NCBI GenBank assembly: GCA_902784675.1
Contig: CACZVR010000007.1
Coordinates: forward strand, 1 to 42,696
DNA: 42,696 bases
DNA from: an uncultured Bacteroidales bacterium
GTDB lineage: Bacteria > Bacteroidota > Bacteroidia > Bacteroidales > Muribaculaceae
Direction of reading: 5' to 3'
The notes below the pieces were generated by a model that was not told where the DNA came from, searched no databases, and was given only the letters and a program-made list of their open reading frames with translations. Shown one piece after another: positions 14,714 through 22,617 of the stretch; within the stretch, counting starts at the first letter, position 1; every line of letters starts with the position of its first letter. The position numbers and the translations under genes were made by a program.

Positions 14714-14770
14714 TCACGACTTTTTCAATCTTGAGCTACGCCACCACCAATATGCACAATTTATTCTCAT
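14714..14770 (-). CDS. Tryptophan leader peptide (MRINCAYWWWRSSRLKKS)
   Basis: This 18-residue frame runs from the ATG at 14768-14770 to the TGA at 14714-14716. It contains three consecutive TGG (Trp) codons at 14741-14749, preceded by a Tyr codon. It starts ~24 nt after the predicted transcription start and lies 123 nt upstream of the trpB-like gene, with an intervening hairpin. Tandem cognate codons in a short 5' frame are the hallmark of ribosome-mediated attenuation: when charged tRNA-Trp is scarce, the ribosome stalls at the Trp codons and changes the folding of the downstream RNA. Three Trp codons in a row are very unlikely by chance. The mechanism is inferred. Confidence 0.88.
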   Translation of the reverse strand: MRINCAYWWWRSSRLKKS

Positions 14771-14800
14771 TTCTTACAATCTTTGCATGTAATTGCGATG

Positions 14801-14833
14801 CAAATGTATATTATTTCTCAAATACCAACCAAA
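14801..14833 (-). promoter_or_regulatory. Promoter of the trp leader and trpB
   Basis: On the minus strand, TTTG (14830-14833) and TACATTTG (14801-14808) are separated by 21 bp. Transcription is predicted from about 14794, giving a ~204-nt leader before trpB. Confidence 0.8.
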
Positions 14834-15039
14834 TAATTCGACAAAAATATCACAATCAGACCCAAGAACTATCAAAACCGATATGTTTCCGACATGCCTG
14901 AAAAGAGGAAAAGGAACGGTAACAATCCTCCTCAACATCGGGCATGCAAAAGGACTGGCGGCACGAATCCAAACCCTACCTGCACACCATGCGGCATGAT
15001 TTCGATTTGGTATGGTTTACCCTAAAAAACTGCTGTATT

Positions 15040-15071
15040 TTTGCTTTTGTGTTTAATTTGCACTAACTTTG
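15040..15071 (+). promoter_or_regulatory. Promoter of the HerA-like ATPase gene
   Basis: TTTG (15040-15043) and TAACTTTG (15064-15071) are separated by 20 bp, giving a start near 15078 and a short leader to the ATG at 15113. Confidence 0.8.
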
Positions 15072-15112
15072 TAGGTGAATACTGAACACTAACCAATAAA
15101 CAGAATATCATC

Positions 15113-16705
15113 ATGTACACTCAAGAGAACGGATTCTACATCGCTCACGGCCCCAACGGCCCCATCAGCATCCTGGGCAACATGGCCAACCGCCACGGAC
15201 TCATCGCCGGTGCCACGGGTACGGGTAAGACGGTGACGCTGCAAGTGATTGCCGAGAGCTTCTGCAAGGCGGGCGTGCCCTGTTTCATGGCCGACATGAA
15301 GGGCGACCTGTCGGGCGTCAGCCAGCCAGGCAAAATGTCGGGTTTCATCGAGAAGAGGCTGCCCGAGTTCGGCATCAACCAGGAGGACCTCAAATTCGAG
15401 GGCTGCCCGGTGCGGTTCTATGACGTCTATGGTGAGCAGGGTATCCCCATGCGCGCCACCATCGGCGAGATGGGCCCCGACCTGATGGCCCGCATCCTGG
15501 GCCTGAACGACACCCAGGCCGGCGTGCTCAACATTCTGTACCGCATCCTCGACGAGAGGGGAGTACTGCTCGATGACGTGAAAGACCTGCGCTCGGCTCT
15601 GGACTGGCTCTCCAAGCACGCCAAGGAATATACCACCCAATATGGCAACGTGGCTCCCGCCAGCATCGGTGCCATCCAGCGTGCCCTGCTGCACCTCGAG
15701 AACCAGGGCGCCGACAAATTCTTCGGCATCCCCTCGTTTGACATCATGGACCTGCTGGCCACACGCGACGGCATGGGCGTGCTGAGCGTCCTCGCTGCCG
15801 ACAAGCTGATGCTGCAGCCCAAGCTGTACTCCACCTTCCTGCTGTGGCTGTTGAGTGAGCTCTACAGCACGCTGCCCGAGGTGGGTGACCTGGAGAAGCC
15901 CAAGCTGGTCTTCTTCTTCGACGAGGCTCACATGCTGTTCGAGGACACGAGCAAAGCCCTCACCGACAAGATCGAGCAAGTGATCCGCCTCATCCGCAGT
16001 AAAGGTGTGGGCATCTTCTTCATTTCGCAGCTGCCCACCGACATTCCCGATGTGATTCTGGGCCAGCTGGGCAACCGTGTTCAACATGCCCTGCGAGCCT
16101 ACACGCCACGTGACCAGAAGGCCGTCAAGGTGGCAGCCGAGACCTTCCGCGCCAACCCCGAGTTCAAGACCGAGGACGCCATCCTGCAACTCGAGACCGG
16201 CGAGGCATTGGTTTCGTTCCTGGACGAGAAGGGTGCCCCAAGCGTCGTTGAGCGGGCCAAGGTGCTCTTCCCCTTGAGCCAGATAGGCGCCATCACCGAG
16301 GGGCAACGACTGGACATCATGAACGCCAATAGCGACATCAACCGCAAGTACAAGGAGATGCAGGAACGCGAGAGCGTGTTCGAGGTGTTCGCACGTGAGG
16401 CCGAAGCCGAGGCCAAAGCCGCCGAAGAGGCTGCTGCCGCCAAGGAGGCCGAGAAAGAAGCCGCCAAGGCCGAGAAGTCCAAGAAAAAGGAAAAGACCAT
16501 CTGGGACAAGGTGTGGAAAGCCGTCGTCACGGCCGTGACAGGCACGCTGGCTACCATAGCAGGCAAGAAGGTCTCGGACGCCATCACAGGCAAGAAGAGC
16601 AAGGATACGAGCGTCAAGGACGCTGCAGGACGGGCCGTCAAGAATGCCACCAGTGCTGCAGGACGCCAGATCTTGCGCGACGTTCTGGGCAACCTTGTCA
16701 AGTGA
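15113..16705 (+). CDS. HerA-like ATPase of the DUF853 (YjgR) family
   Basis: The protein has 530 residues. It opens with the family block GLIAGATGTGKTVTLQ, with the Walker A motif GATGTGKT near residues 33-40. MADMKGDLSGVSQPG follows, and then the Walker B strand KLVFFFDEAHMLFED near residue 264. Residues ~300-360 (GVGIFFISQLPTDIPDVILG, then RVQHALRAYTPRDQKAV) match the C-terminal part of HerA-like motors. A Glu/Ala/Lys-rich helix (~residues 415-465) and a basic C-terminal region end the protein. HerA proteins are hexameric DNA motors, but the biological role of the DUF853 branch is not settled. There is no partner nuclease (NurA) nearby. It is a single gene with its own promoter and a terminator ~80 bp after the stop. 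Confidence 0.92.
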   Translation: MYTQENGFYIAHGPNGPISILGNMANRHGLIAGATGTGKTVTLQVIAESFCKAGVPCFMADMKGDLSGVSQPGKMSGFIEKRLPEFGINQEDLKFEGCPVRFYDVYGEQGIPMRATIGEMGPDLMARILGLNDTQAGVLNILYRILDERGVLLDDVKDLRSALDWLSKHAKEYTTQYGNVAPASIGAIQRALLHLENQGADKFFGIPSFDIMDLLATRDGMGVLSVLAADKLMLQPKLYSTFLLWLLSELYSTLPEVGDLEKPKLVFFFDEAHMLFEDTSKALTDKIEQVIRLIRSKGVGIFFISQLPTDIPDVILGQLGNRVQHALRAYTPRDQKAVKVAAETFRANPEFKTEDAILQLETGEALVSFLDEKGAPSVVERAKVLFPLSQIGAITEGQRLDIMNANSDINRKYKEMQERESVFEVFAREAEAEAKAAEEAAAAKEAEKEAAKAEKSKKKEKTIWDKVWKAVVTAVTGTLATIAGKKVSDAITGKKSKDTSVKDAAGRAVKNATSAAGRQILRDVLGNLVK

Positions 16706-16738
16706 CCTATCGGCCCTCCAGGGCAACCCTGCTAGTTG

Positions 16739-16787
16739 TCACGCGCACACACGAACGAAACGAACAAAACGAACGAAACAAACAAAA
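16739..16787 (-). repeat. Dispersed 9-bp repeat element, copy R7
   Basis: CACGCGCACACACGAACG is followed by AAACGAACAAAACGAACG and AAACAAACAAAA. It lies in the 3' untranslated region of the HerA-like gene and runs directly into the terminator stem; ACATCAT follows the terminator. Confidence 0.75.
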
Positions 16788-16819
16788 ACCGGCTCGCATC
16801 TTGACTGCGGGCCGGTTTT
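16785..16819 (+). terminator. Intrinsic terminator of the HerA-like gene
   Basis: AAAACCGGC (16785-16793) pairs with GCCGGTTTT (16811-16819), and an inner CGCA/TGCG stem extends it. The T run is part of the right arm. Confidence 0.85.
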
Positions 16820-16889
16820 CACATCATTGTCTTAGTTGTTTTACTGAAGTGCTTAGTGTTTGATTGGTTGTCTGTATCTTCTCTGTCTC

Positions 16890-17019
16890 TCACTCACGGT
16901 TTGCCGGCAGCCATTCGATAGCAATGGTTTGGTTTTATCAGGTATTGTTCTACTATTAATTAATGTGCGGCAAAAGTCGTTGTCAAAATATTGGGCTGCC
17001 GGCAAAACCTAATGAGTGA
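16890..17019. repeat. 130-bp sequence bounded by 23-26-bp inverted repeats (MITE-like)
   Basis: The left arm 16890-16912 and right arm 16994-17019 are inverted copies, with TTTGCCGGCAGCC exact on the inside and TCACTCA exact on the outside, separated by three to six mismatched bases. They enclose ~81 AT-rich bases with no coding sequence. A tiny non-autonomous element is possible, but no target-site duplication is seen. A long-looped hairpin at the end of the HTH gene is the alternative. Confidence 0.6.
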
Positions 17020-17031
17020 AATCTTTATCTG

Positions 17032-17592
17032 TTATTCATTATTGTTACGGATGGTCGGCTCAAACTCATCAAAGCGGCCATCGCTGTAGAAAACGAGCAT
17101 CTTGACCACACGGCGGTCAGCGACCTCGGCTCCGCGCTTGGAACCATGTCCTGCAGCCGCAGTGCTGCGCATGATGCTCTGGATCGTCTCGGACATCGAC
17201 GAGGGTGTCGCCATGCGTTGAGGAGATTTCGCGGCAGGACGATAACCACCCTCCGAAGGATCATCAAAGGAGATGGCCTTCAAACCCGACTCATCATTAT
17301 TATTATTAAGATGGGCAGTGCCGTTAGTCATCTCTTCAACCTGGCTGTCGTTTCCGTCAAGATTATCAACGTCACCATTGAGCATCTCTCCGTCACCAAA
17401 AAGGAGCCACATGATGTTCAGGGATGGATATGCTCGATGAATCTTGGAGATCACCTCGTCACTCACTTTCTTGTTGCGACCATTGAGCAACTGAGAAAGT
17501 GTCGGGCGCGGGATGACACAAGTGTCAGCAAACTGAGAATTAGAAATCCCAGTGTCGCCAAGAAACTTTTTTAATCTCGATATTATATCCAT
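17032..17592 (-). CDS. XRE-like helix-turn-helix transcriptional regulator
   Basis: The protein has 186 residues. Residues 1-70 form a phage-repressor-like HTH domain: LKKFLGDTGISNSQFADTC, then IPRPTLSQLLNGRNKKVSDEVISKI, followed by YPSLNIMWLLFGDGEM. The W-L-L-x-G-x-G-x-M end is typical of Bacteroidales XRE proteins. Residues 75-150 are polar and low in complexity, with an Asn run. The end (RVVKMLVFYSDGRFDEFEP) looks like a short folded C-terminal element. It is predicted to bind DNA in the cytoplasm; targets are unknown. It stands alone, with a good promoter at 17745-17776 and a ~145-nt leader. The 1.1-kb gene-free block lies directly upstream. Confidence 0.88.
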   Translation of the reverse strand: MDIISRLKKFLGDTGISNSQFADTCVIPRPTLSQLLNGRNKKVSDEVISKIHRAYPSLNIMWLLFGDGEMLNGDVDNLDGNDSQVEEMTNGTAHLNNNNDESGLKAISFDDPSEGGYRPAAKSPQRMATPSSMSETIQSIMRSTAAAGHGSKRGAEVADRRVVKMLVFYSDGRFDEFEPTIRNNNE

Positions 17593-17744
17593 TTAAGAAC
17601 AATTTATTTCACACGCTCAAGTGAGCGAGAATGTCAAAATTCTGTCCCAAAAATTTTCTGACCCCATACATCGACTTGAAAAACCCCTCGAAATCGACTT
17701 CGGATGTCAAAACATGCTGTTTGCATATTTTAATTTTGGGATTG

Positions 17745-17776
17745 CAAATTTAGAACGAATAATTGAATTCACCAAA
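17745..17776 (-). promoter_or_regulatory. Promoter of the HTH regulator gene
   Basis: On the minus strand, TTTG (17773-17776) and TAAATTTG (17745-17752) are separated by 20 bp. Transcription is predicted from near 17738. Confidence 0.8.
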
Positions 17777-18715
17777 TTTCTAAACGAAAATTTTTCAGTT
17801 TGCAATTATATTTTCCAAAAAGTGGAAACTTTTAGGGGCTTACATTAGTATTGGGTTATTATACAAAGTAGAACATTAGGTATTATAGTGTAACATATTG
17901 GTATTTAGTAGATTATATATAACAATTACAACTCAAAACACACCACACCCAGGGTGCGCATGGATATATTAAGCACCACTAGAGGTTTTTGTTATAAAAT
18001 GCTCATTTTCAATGCGTTGTAATGGTTGTAAAAATTTGTTAATGTGATTTTTTGGTGTATTTGTAAACTTTTCATCTGTAAATTTCTATTTTTTAAGCCC
18101 TGTACACAAATACAAACAGTGCCCAGGTGATGAAAACGGCCGATTTCGAGATCCAGGGGCTCGTTTTTGAACGCAAATCAGGGGTCGTTTTCAAACCAGA
18201 ATTTGCCGTTGGCAAATTACCAATTTTGATTTTCTGAGACCTCAACTCGATTTCCTTGCGTTTTTCTGAGCCCCACCCTAATCTCATGCGAAATATTAAA
18301 ATTTGAACGATTCTAGGACACTTTCGGAGTTTCCTCTATTCGTCAATAACCTAGTATTTATCGCAATTTCAAGCGATTTTTGGCCTATAAAATCATAGAC
18401 TATTTCCTAGCCGAAATAACTGAAAAATCATGGATTTTTGCCATTTTGGGGCTCTGGACGTGATTTTAAGCCAAAACCAGCCAAAAAGCGACTTTTTGAC
18501 CAATTTTTGAAACAGGAATCAGGGGAGAGAAAACGGCCTTTCTGTCCCACTCTACAAGCAATTAGAGCAAAATTCCAGAAAACAAGATGATGTTTTTTTT
18601 ATATTTTTTTCACGGTTTTAAGGCTACCCTAACCTGGATTTTTCGACGCAGATTGCGAAATTTTCTGACCCAAAATCGGTGCGATTTTTAAAAATCGGGA
18701 AAATTTTGACGGATT
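17777..18715. other. Gene-free AT-rich block between the HTH regulator and uvrA
   Basis: About 940 bp (1.1 kb counting the HTH leader) holds no credible frame, and its composition differs from both neighbours: many A/T runs with GCGATTTT and AAATCG words. TTTTCTGA followed by ACC/CCC recurs near 17655, 18232, 18262 and 18660. A perfect 16-bp palindrome CGATTTTTAAAAATCG lies at 18682-18697, 19 bp past the uvrA stop. GGTGC...GCACC (near 17955-17980) is a small dyad. I recognise no known RNA family, tRNA or mobile gene in it. Confidence 0.6.
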
Positions 18716-21550
18716 TTAGAGGCCTAATTCGGGCTTGAGGAAGCGTGCTGTGACCGATGAAGTGGATTGAGCAACCTGCTCGGGAGTGCCACAAGCGACC
18801 ACTTGTCCTCCACCCCGTCCCCCCTCGGGACCCATGTCGATGATATGGTCGGCACACTTGATGACGTCAAGATTATGCTCGATAACGATGACGGTGTTAC
18901 CCTTGTCAACGAGACGCTCAAGCACACCCAGCAGCACCTTGATGTCCTCGAAGTGCAAACCCGTCGTCGGCTCATCAAGAATATAGAGGGTCTTGCCCGT
19001 ATCTTTCTTGGCAAGCTCACAGGCCAACTTCACTCGCTGGCATTCGCCACCCGACAAAGTGCTTGACGGCTGACCTAATTTGATGTACCCCAACCCCACG
19101 TCCTGGAGCACCTTGATCTTGCGCAGGATTGACGGCACGGCTTCAAAGAACTCCACAGCCTGGTTGATGGTCATGTCCAACACATCGGCAATGGACTTGC
19201 CCTTGAACTTCACCTCAAGGGTCTCACGGTTGTAACGCTTGCCGCCACACTCTTCACAGGGAACCAGCACGTCGGGCAGGAAATTCATCTCCACGGCCTT
19301 GTAGCCGTTGCCATTGCACTTCTCGCAACGGCCGCCGCTCGTGTTGAACGAGAAACGTCCGGGTTTATAGGCACGAATCTTGGATTCGGGCAAATTCACG
19401 AAGAGATTGCGTATATCGGTGAACACGCCGGTATAGGTAGCGGCATTGGAACGCGGTGTGCGGCCCAACGGTGCCTGGTCGACGGTAACCACCTTGTCCA
19501 CATGCTGCAACCCATCGACGGTGTCATAGGGCATGGGCGCCGTGTGTGATCGGTACAACTTTTGACTCAATATGGGTTGCAGTGTGGCATTGACCAGCGT
19601 GGACTTGCCACTGCCGCTCACACCGGTGACACAGATGAACGTGCCCAACGGAAACGCCACATCGACATGCTTGAGGTTATTGCCACGACAGCCCGTCAAA
19701 CGCAGGAACTTGCCATTGCCCTCACGACGCTTGTCGGGAATGGGGATGGAACGTGTTCCGTTCAGATAGTCGGCAGTGAGCGTGTGCTGCTGCAAGAGCT
19801 CGTCAGGCGTGCCGGCAAACACGATGTTGCCGCCCTTGCGACCCGCCAGCGGCCCGATGTCAATGACATAGTCGGCCTGCAACATCATTTCCTTGTCGTG
19901 CTCGACCACAAGGACGGTATTGCCGTCATCACGCAAGGTCTTCAAGGAATCAATTAGGCGCTGATTATCACGCTGATGCAAGCCGATGGAGGGCTCGTCC
20001 AGAATATATAGCACATTGACAAGGCGTGACCCGATCTGCGTGGCCAACCTGATGCGCTGGCTCTCGCCACCCGACAGTGACGCCGAGTTGCGGTTCAATG
20101 ACATGTAGTCCAGGCCCACCTCGAGCAGGAAATTCAGGCGTGAACTGATTTCCTTGACGATTTCGCGCGCGATTTCCCATTGGACGGGCGTGACGTGATT
20201 GTGAAGGTCTTCAATCCAGTCCCTCAGTTCGTTGATATCCATCGCCGCCAGTTGGGCGATATTTTTGTCGTTGAGCTTGAAATGCAAAGCCTCGCGGTTG
20301 AGGCGCGCGCCGCCACACTCGGGGCACACGGCTCGCGAGAAAAACTGCCCCGCCCACTTTTGAGCGACACTGGTGGCAGTGTCGTCCTGTTGCATCTCGA
20401 TATACTTGATCAGACCGTCAAACGTCAGAAAATAATTGCTGGTGCTCAAGGTCTCGGTGCGCAGGCTCAGCCGCTCGTTGGTGCCGTTGAGGATGTCGCT
20501 GAGGGCCTCCTCGGGCAACTCGTTCAACGGTGTGTCGAGCGTGCACCCATATTTTTCACAAATGGCTTGTATCTGCCAGAAAATCTGAACATTCTTGTAT
20601 TTGCCCAACGGCAGAATGCCGCCGTTGCGGATGTTCAGCGTTTTGTCCGGCATGATCTTGTCACGGTCAATGATGTTCACATAGCCCAACCCCTTGCAGT
20701 GCGGGCAGGCACCCAGTGGCGAGTTGAACGAGAAATTGTGCGGTGCCGGCTCAAGATAGGAAAGACCTGTGGCGGGATCCATGAGCGAGCGGCTGTAATA
20801 GCCCACCTCGTCGGTCTCGGCATCCAGCACCATCAGCTGGCCGTTGCCCTGCTTGAAAGCCAGATCGGCCGTGTCGGCAAGGCGTTTGAGGTCCTTGTCG
20901 GCAACCTTGAGGCGGTCCACCACCAGTTCCACACTGTGGTTGACATAGCGGTCCAGCTTCATGCCGAAGGTGATCTCACGCAGCGTTCCGTCCACACGCA
21001 CGTTGATATAGCCTTTCTTGCGCAGGTTCTCGAACAGGTCCTTATAGTGGCCCTTGCGGTTCTTGACCAGCGGTGCCAAAATATAGATTTTGCGACCCTG
21101 ATAGCGCTCGAGTATGAGATTCAGGATTTTCTCGGTCGTGTATTTGACCATGCGCTCGCCCGACAAATAAGAATAGGCGTCGGCGGCACGGGCATACAAC
21201 AGACGCAGGTAGTCATAGACCTCGGTCGTCGTTCCCACCGTGCTGCGCGGGTTGCGGTTCACGGTCTTCTGCCCTATCGAGATGACGGGGCACAGCCCGG
21301 CAATCTTGTCAACATTGGGGCGTTCAAGCACACCCAGCATGTTGCGGGCATAGGAGGAGAAGGTTTCAAGATAGCGCCGTTGCCCCTCGGCAAACACGGT
21401 GTCAAACGCCAGCGACGACTTGCCGCTGCCGCTCAGTCCCGTGATGACGGTGAGACGGTAATGCGGTATCTCGACATCGATATTCTTGAGGTTGTGGACG
21501 CGAGCGCCCAGCACTTCAACACTGTCTATCTCCTGCCCGTTAAGTTTCAT
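18716..21550 (-). CDS. uvrA: Excinuclease ABC subunit A (UvrA)
   Basis: The protein has 944 residues, the full length of UvrA1 (about 940). It is the damage-recognition ATPase of nucleotide excision repair; it loads UvrB onto lesions in the nucleoid. The first Walker A is GLSGSGKS at residues 38-45 and the second, GVSGSGKS, lies near 640. Both halves carry ABC signatures (LSGGESQRIRLA and LSGGECQRVKLA) and Walker B/D-loop segments (LYILDEPSIGLHQRD and LYILDEPTTGLHFED). Zinc modules are seen as CPHCKGLG...CPEC in the first half and CEKCNGNG...CEEC in the second. NPRSTVGTTTEVYDYLRLL is the usual N-terminal block. No uvrB is adjacent; the gene is a single unit followed by the gene-free block. 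Confidence 0.98.
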   Translation of the reverse strand: MKLNGQEIDSVEVLGARVHNLKNIDVEIPHYRLTVITGLSGSGKSSLAFDTVFAEGQRRYLETFSSYARNMLGVLERPNVDKIAGLCPVISIGQKTVNRNPRSTVGTTTEVYDYLRLLYARAADAYSYLSGERMVKYTTEKILNLILERYQGRKIYILAPLVKNRKGHYKDLFENLRKKGYINVRVDGTLREITFGMKLDRYVNHSVELVVDRLKVADKDLKRLADTADLAFKQGNGQLMVLDAETDEVGYYSRSLMDPATGLSYLEPAPHNFSFNSPLGACPHCKGLGYVNIIDRDKIMPDKTLNIRNGGILPLGKYKNVQIFWQIQAICEKYGCTLDTPLNELPEEALSDILNGTNERLSLRTETLSTSNYFLTFDGLIKYIEMQQDDTATSVAQKWAGQFFSRAVCPECGGARLNREALHFKLNDKNIAQLAAMDINELRDWIEDLHNHVTPVQWEIAREIVKEISSRLNFLLEVGLDYMSLNRNSASLSGGESQRIRLATQIGSRLVNVLYILDEPSIGLHQRDNQRLIDSLKTLRDDGNTVLVVEHDKEMMLQADYVIDIGPLAGRKGGNIVFAGTPDELLQQHTLTADYLNGTRSIPIPDKRREGNGKFLRLTGCRGNNLKHVDVAFPLGTFICVTGVSGSGKSTLVNATLQPILSQKLYRSHTAPMPYDTVDGLQHVDKVVTVDQAPLGRTPRSNAATYTGVFTDIRNLFVNLPESKIRAYKPGRFSFNTSGGRCEKCNGNGYKAVEMNFLPDVLVPCEECGGKRYNRETLEVKFKGKSIADVLDMTINQAVEFFEAVPSILRKIKVLQDVGLGYIKLGQPSSTLSGGECQRVKLACELAKKDTGKTLYILDEPTTGLHFEDIKVLLGVLERLVDKGNTVIVIEHNLDVIKCADHIIDMGPEGGRGGGQVVACGTPEQVAQSTSSVTARFLKPELGL

Positions 21551-21593
21551 GACTGATATCTTTGCTCCTAACTTCTCACTTCTAATTCCTCAC

Positions 21594-22550
21594 TCAATCA
21601 ATGACCCAGTCCTTGTTATAGGCGGTAAATGTGCGTTTGCTGCGGTATAGCTCTCCAGCCTTGGGGATGCGCACCTTGTAGGTCTTGCCGCTGGTGTTAG
21701 TCAGCTTGGTGGAGCGAATCCACGGATTGGCCTCACGCAGTTGGGCATAGGTGAGCCCTTTGCCCTTAGCCCAGTCTATCCAACTAGCGACAGAGCCTGT
21801 CACTTCAACGGTGGTATAATCCACTGGTTGCCAAAGGTTTTTGCGCGAGAAACGGTAGCCGTAGCGCTTGGGCGACTCCATCACCAACTTATAAGCGATA
21901 ATACGGAACACATAACGAGAAGTTTCCTGCACCAGATAAAGGTCGAACGAATTGTCCACACGTTGCTTGGACAACTCATTGGACAATCGCTGCATGCCGG
22001 CGTTGTAGCTGGCTGCGACAGTGGGCCAATGTCCATATTTCTTGTAGGCGGCTTTGAGGTACTTGCAAGCGGCGACGGTGGATTTCTCGGGATCATAGCG
22101 TTCGTCCACATCATCGTTCACTTCCAGACCATAGTCGCGACCCGTTCCGGCCAGCAACTGCCAGATGCCTGCTGCCTTGGCGCTGGAGTAGGCGCTATAG
22201 TCCATCGAACTCTCGGTCACTGCCAAATAAAGGAAATCCAACGGCACACCCTGCTCTTTCAAAATTTTGGCAAGAGCGGGGAAATAGCGATTGGCACGTT
22301 TGAAACACAGCTCGGTGGTCGTCTGACCATAGATGATGCTTGTCAGCTCGCGGTCCAGTCGCTCGGCCATGTCCAACCGGTCAAAACTGACTTTCTCACC
22401 AGCAAAAGTCACCGACATGGGGATGTCGGGGCTCGCAGTGACGCTGAACACCGGCGACTGTGACGTCGGTTTGCTGTATTCTTTCTTGAGTTGTGCCTGC
22501 ATGGTGGTCGAAACCGCCAGCAGCATCGCTATCACTATGATTTTCTTCAT
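21594..22550 (-). CDS. Lytic transglycosylase (SLT/MltD-like)
   Basis: The protein has 318 residues from the ATG at 22550, which starts the signal peptide MKKIIVIAMLLAVSTTMQAQ; the frame is open 33 bp further but lacks a better start. Residues ~80-230 are a family-1 SLT domain. VPLDFLYLAVTESSMDYSAYSSAKAAGIWQ holds the catalytic Glu and the ES-x(6)-S-x-KAAG-x-WQ signature. WPTVAASYNAGMQRL is the second conserved motif, with NAG. It cleaves peptidoglycan glycan strands in the periplasm or at the outer membrane, leaving anhydromuramic ends. The C-terminal ~60 residues (YAQLREANPWIRSTKL, then KTYKVRIPKAG) look like a LysM-type wall-binding domain. It follows the gliding-type gene on the same strand by 67 bp. 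Confidence 0.92.
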   Translation of the reverse strand: MKKIIVIAMLLAVSTTMQAQLKKEYSKPTSQSPVFSVTASPDIPMSVTFAGEKVSFDRLDMAERLDRELTSIIYGQTTTELCFKRANRYFPALAKILKEQGVPLDFLYLAVTESSMDYSAYSSAKAAGIWQLLAGTGRDYGLEVNDDVDERYDPEKSTVAACKYLKAAYKKYGHWPTVAASYNAGMQRLSNELSKQRVDNSFDLYLVQETSRYVFRIIAYKLVMESPKRYGYRFSRKNLWQPVDYTTVEVTGSVASWIDWAKGKGLTYAQLREANPWIRSTKLTNTSGKTYKVRIPKAGELYRSKRTFTAYNKDWVID

Positions 22551-22583
22551 GTTATTGTTTTTCCCTTTATCTCTTATCCACAA

Positions 22584-22604
22584 ATTGCGGCTTTTTGCCG
22601 CAAT
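22584..22604. repeat. Hairpin ATTGCGGC-TTTTT-GCCGCAAT
   Basis: A perfect 8-bp stem with a five-base loop lies between the gliding-type gene and the transglycosylase gene. On the transcribed (minus) strand the loop is AAAAA and there is no T tail, so a partial terminator or RNA stabiliser is possible. Confidence 0.6.
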
Positions 22605-22617
22605 CTGTATTTATCTT

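Noticed and set aside
17955..17985. GGTGCGCAT followed by an AT-rich centre, similar to the XerC arm of a dif site
   Set aside because: The XerD arm (TTATGTTAAAT type) is not matched, and the motif forms its own GGTGC/GCACC dyad; strand skew could not be computed here.
22574..22582. TTATCCACA, a perfect DnaA-box match
   Set aside because: It is a single copy beside a hairpin between two cell-envelope genes, with no cluster of boxes, AT-rich unwinding zone or dnaA nearby, so it is not evidence for an origin.
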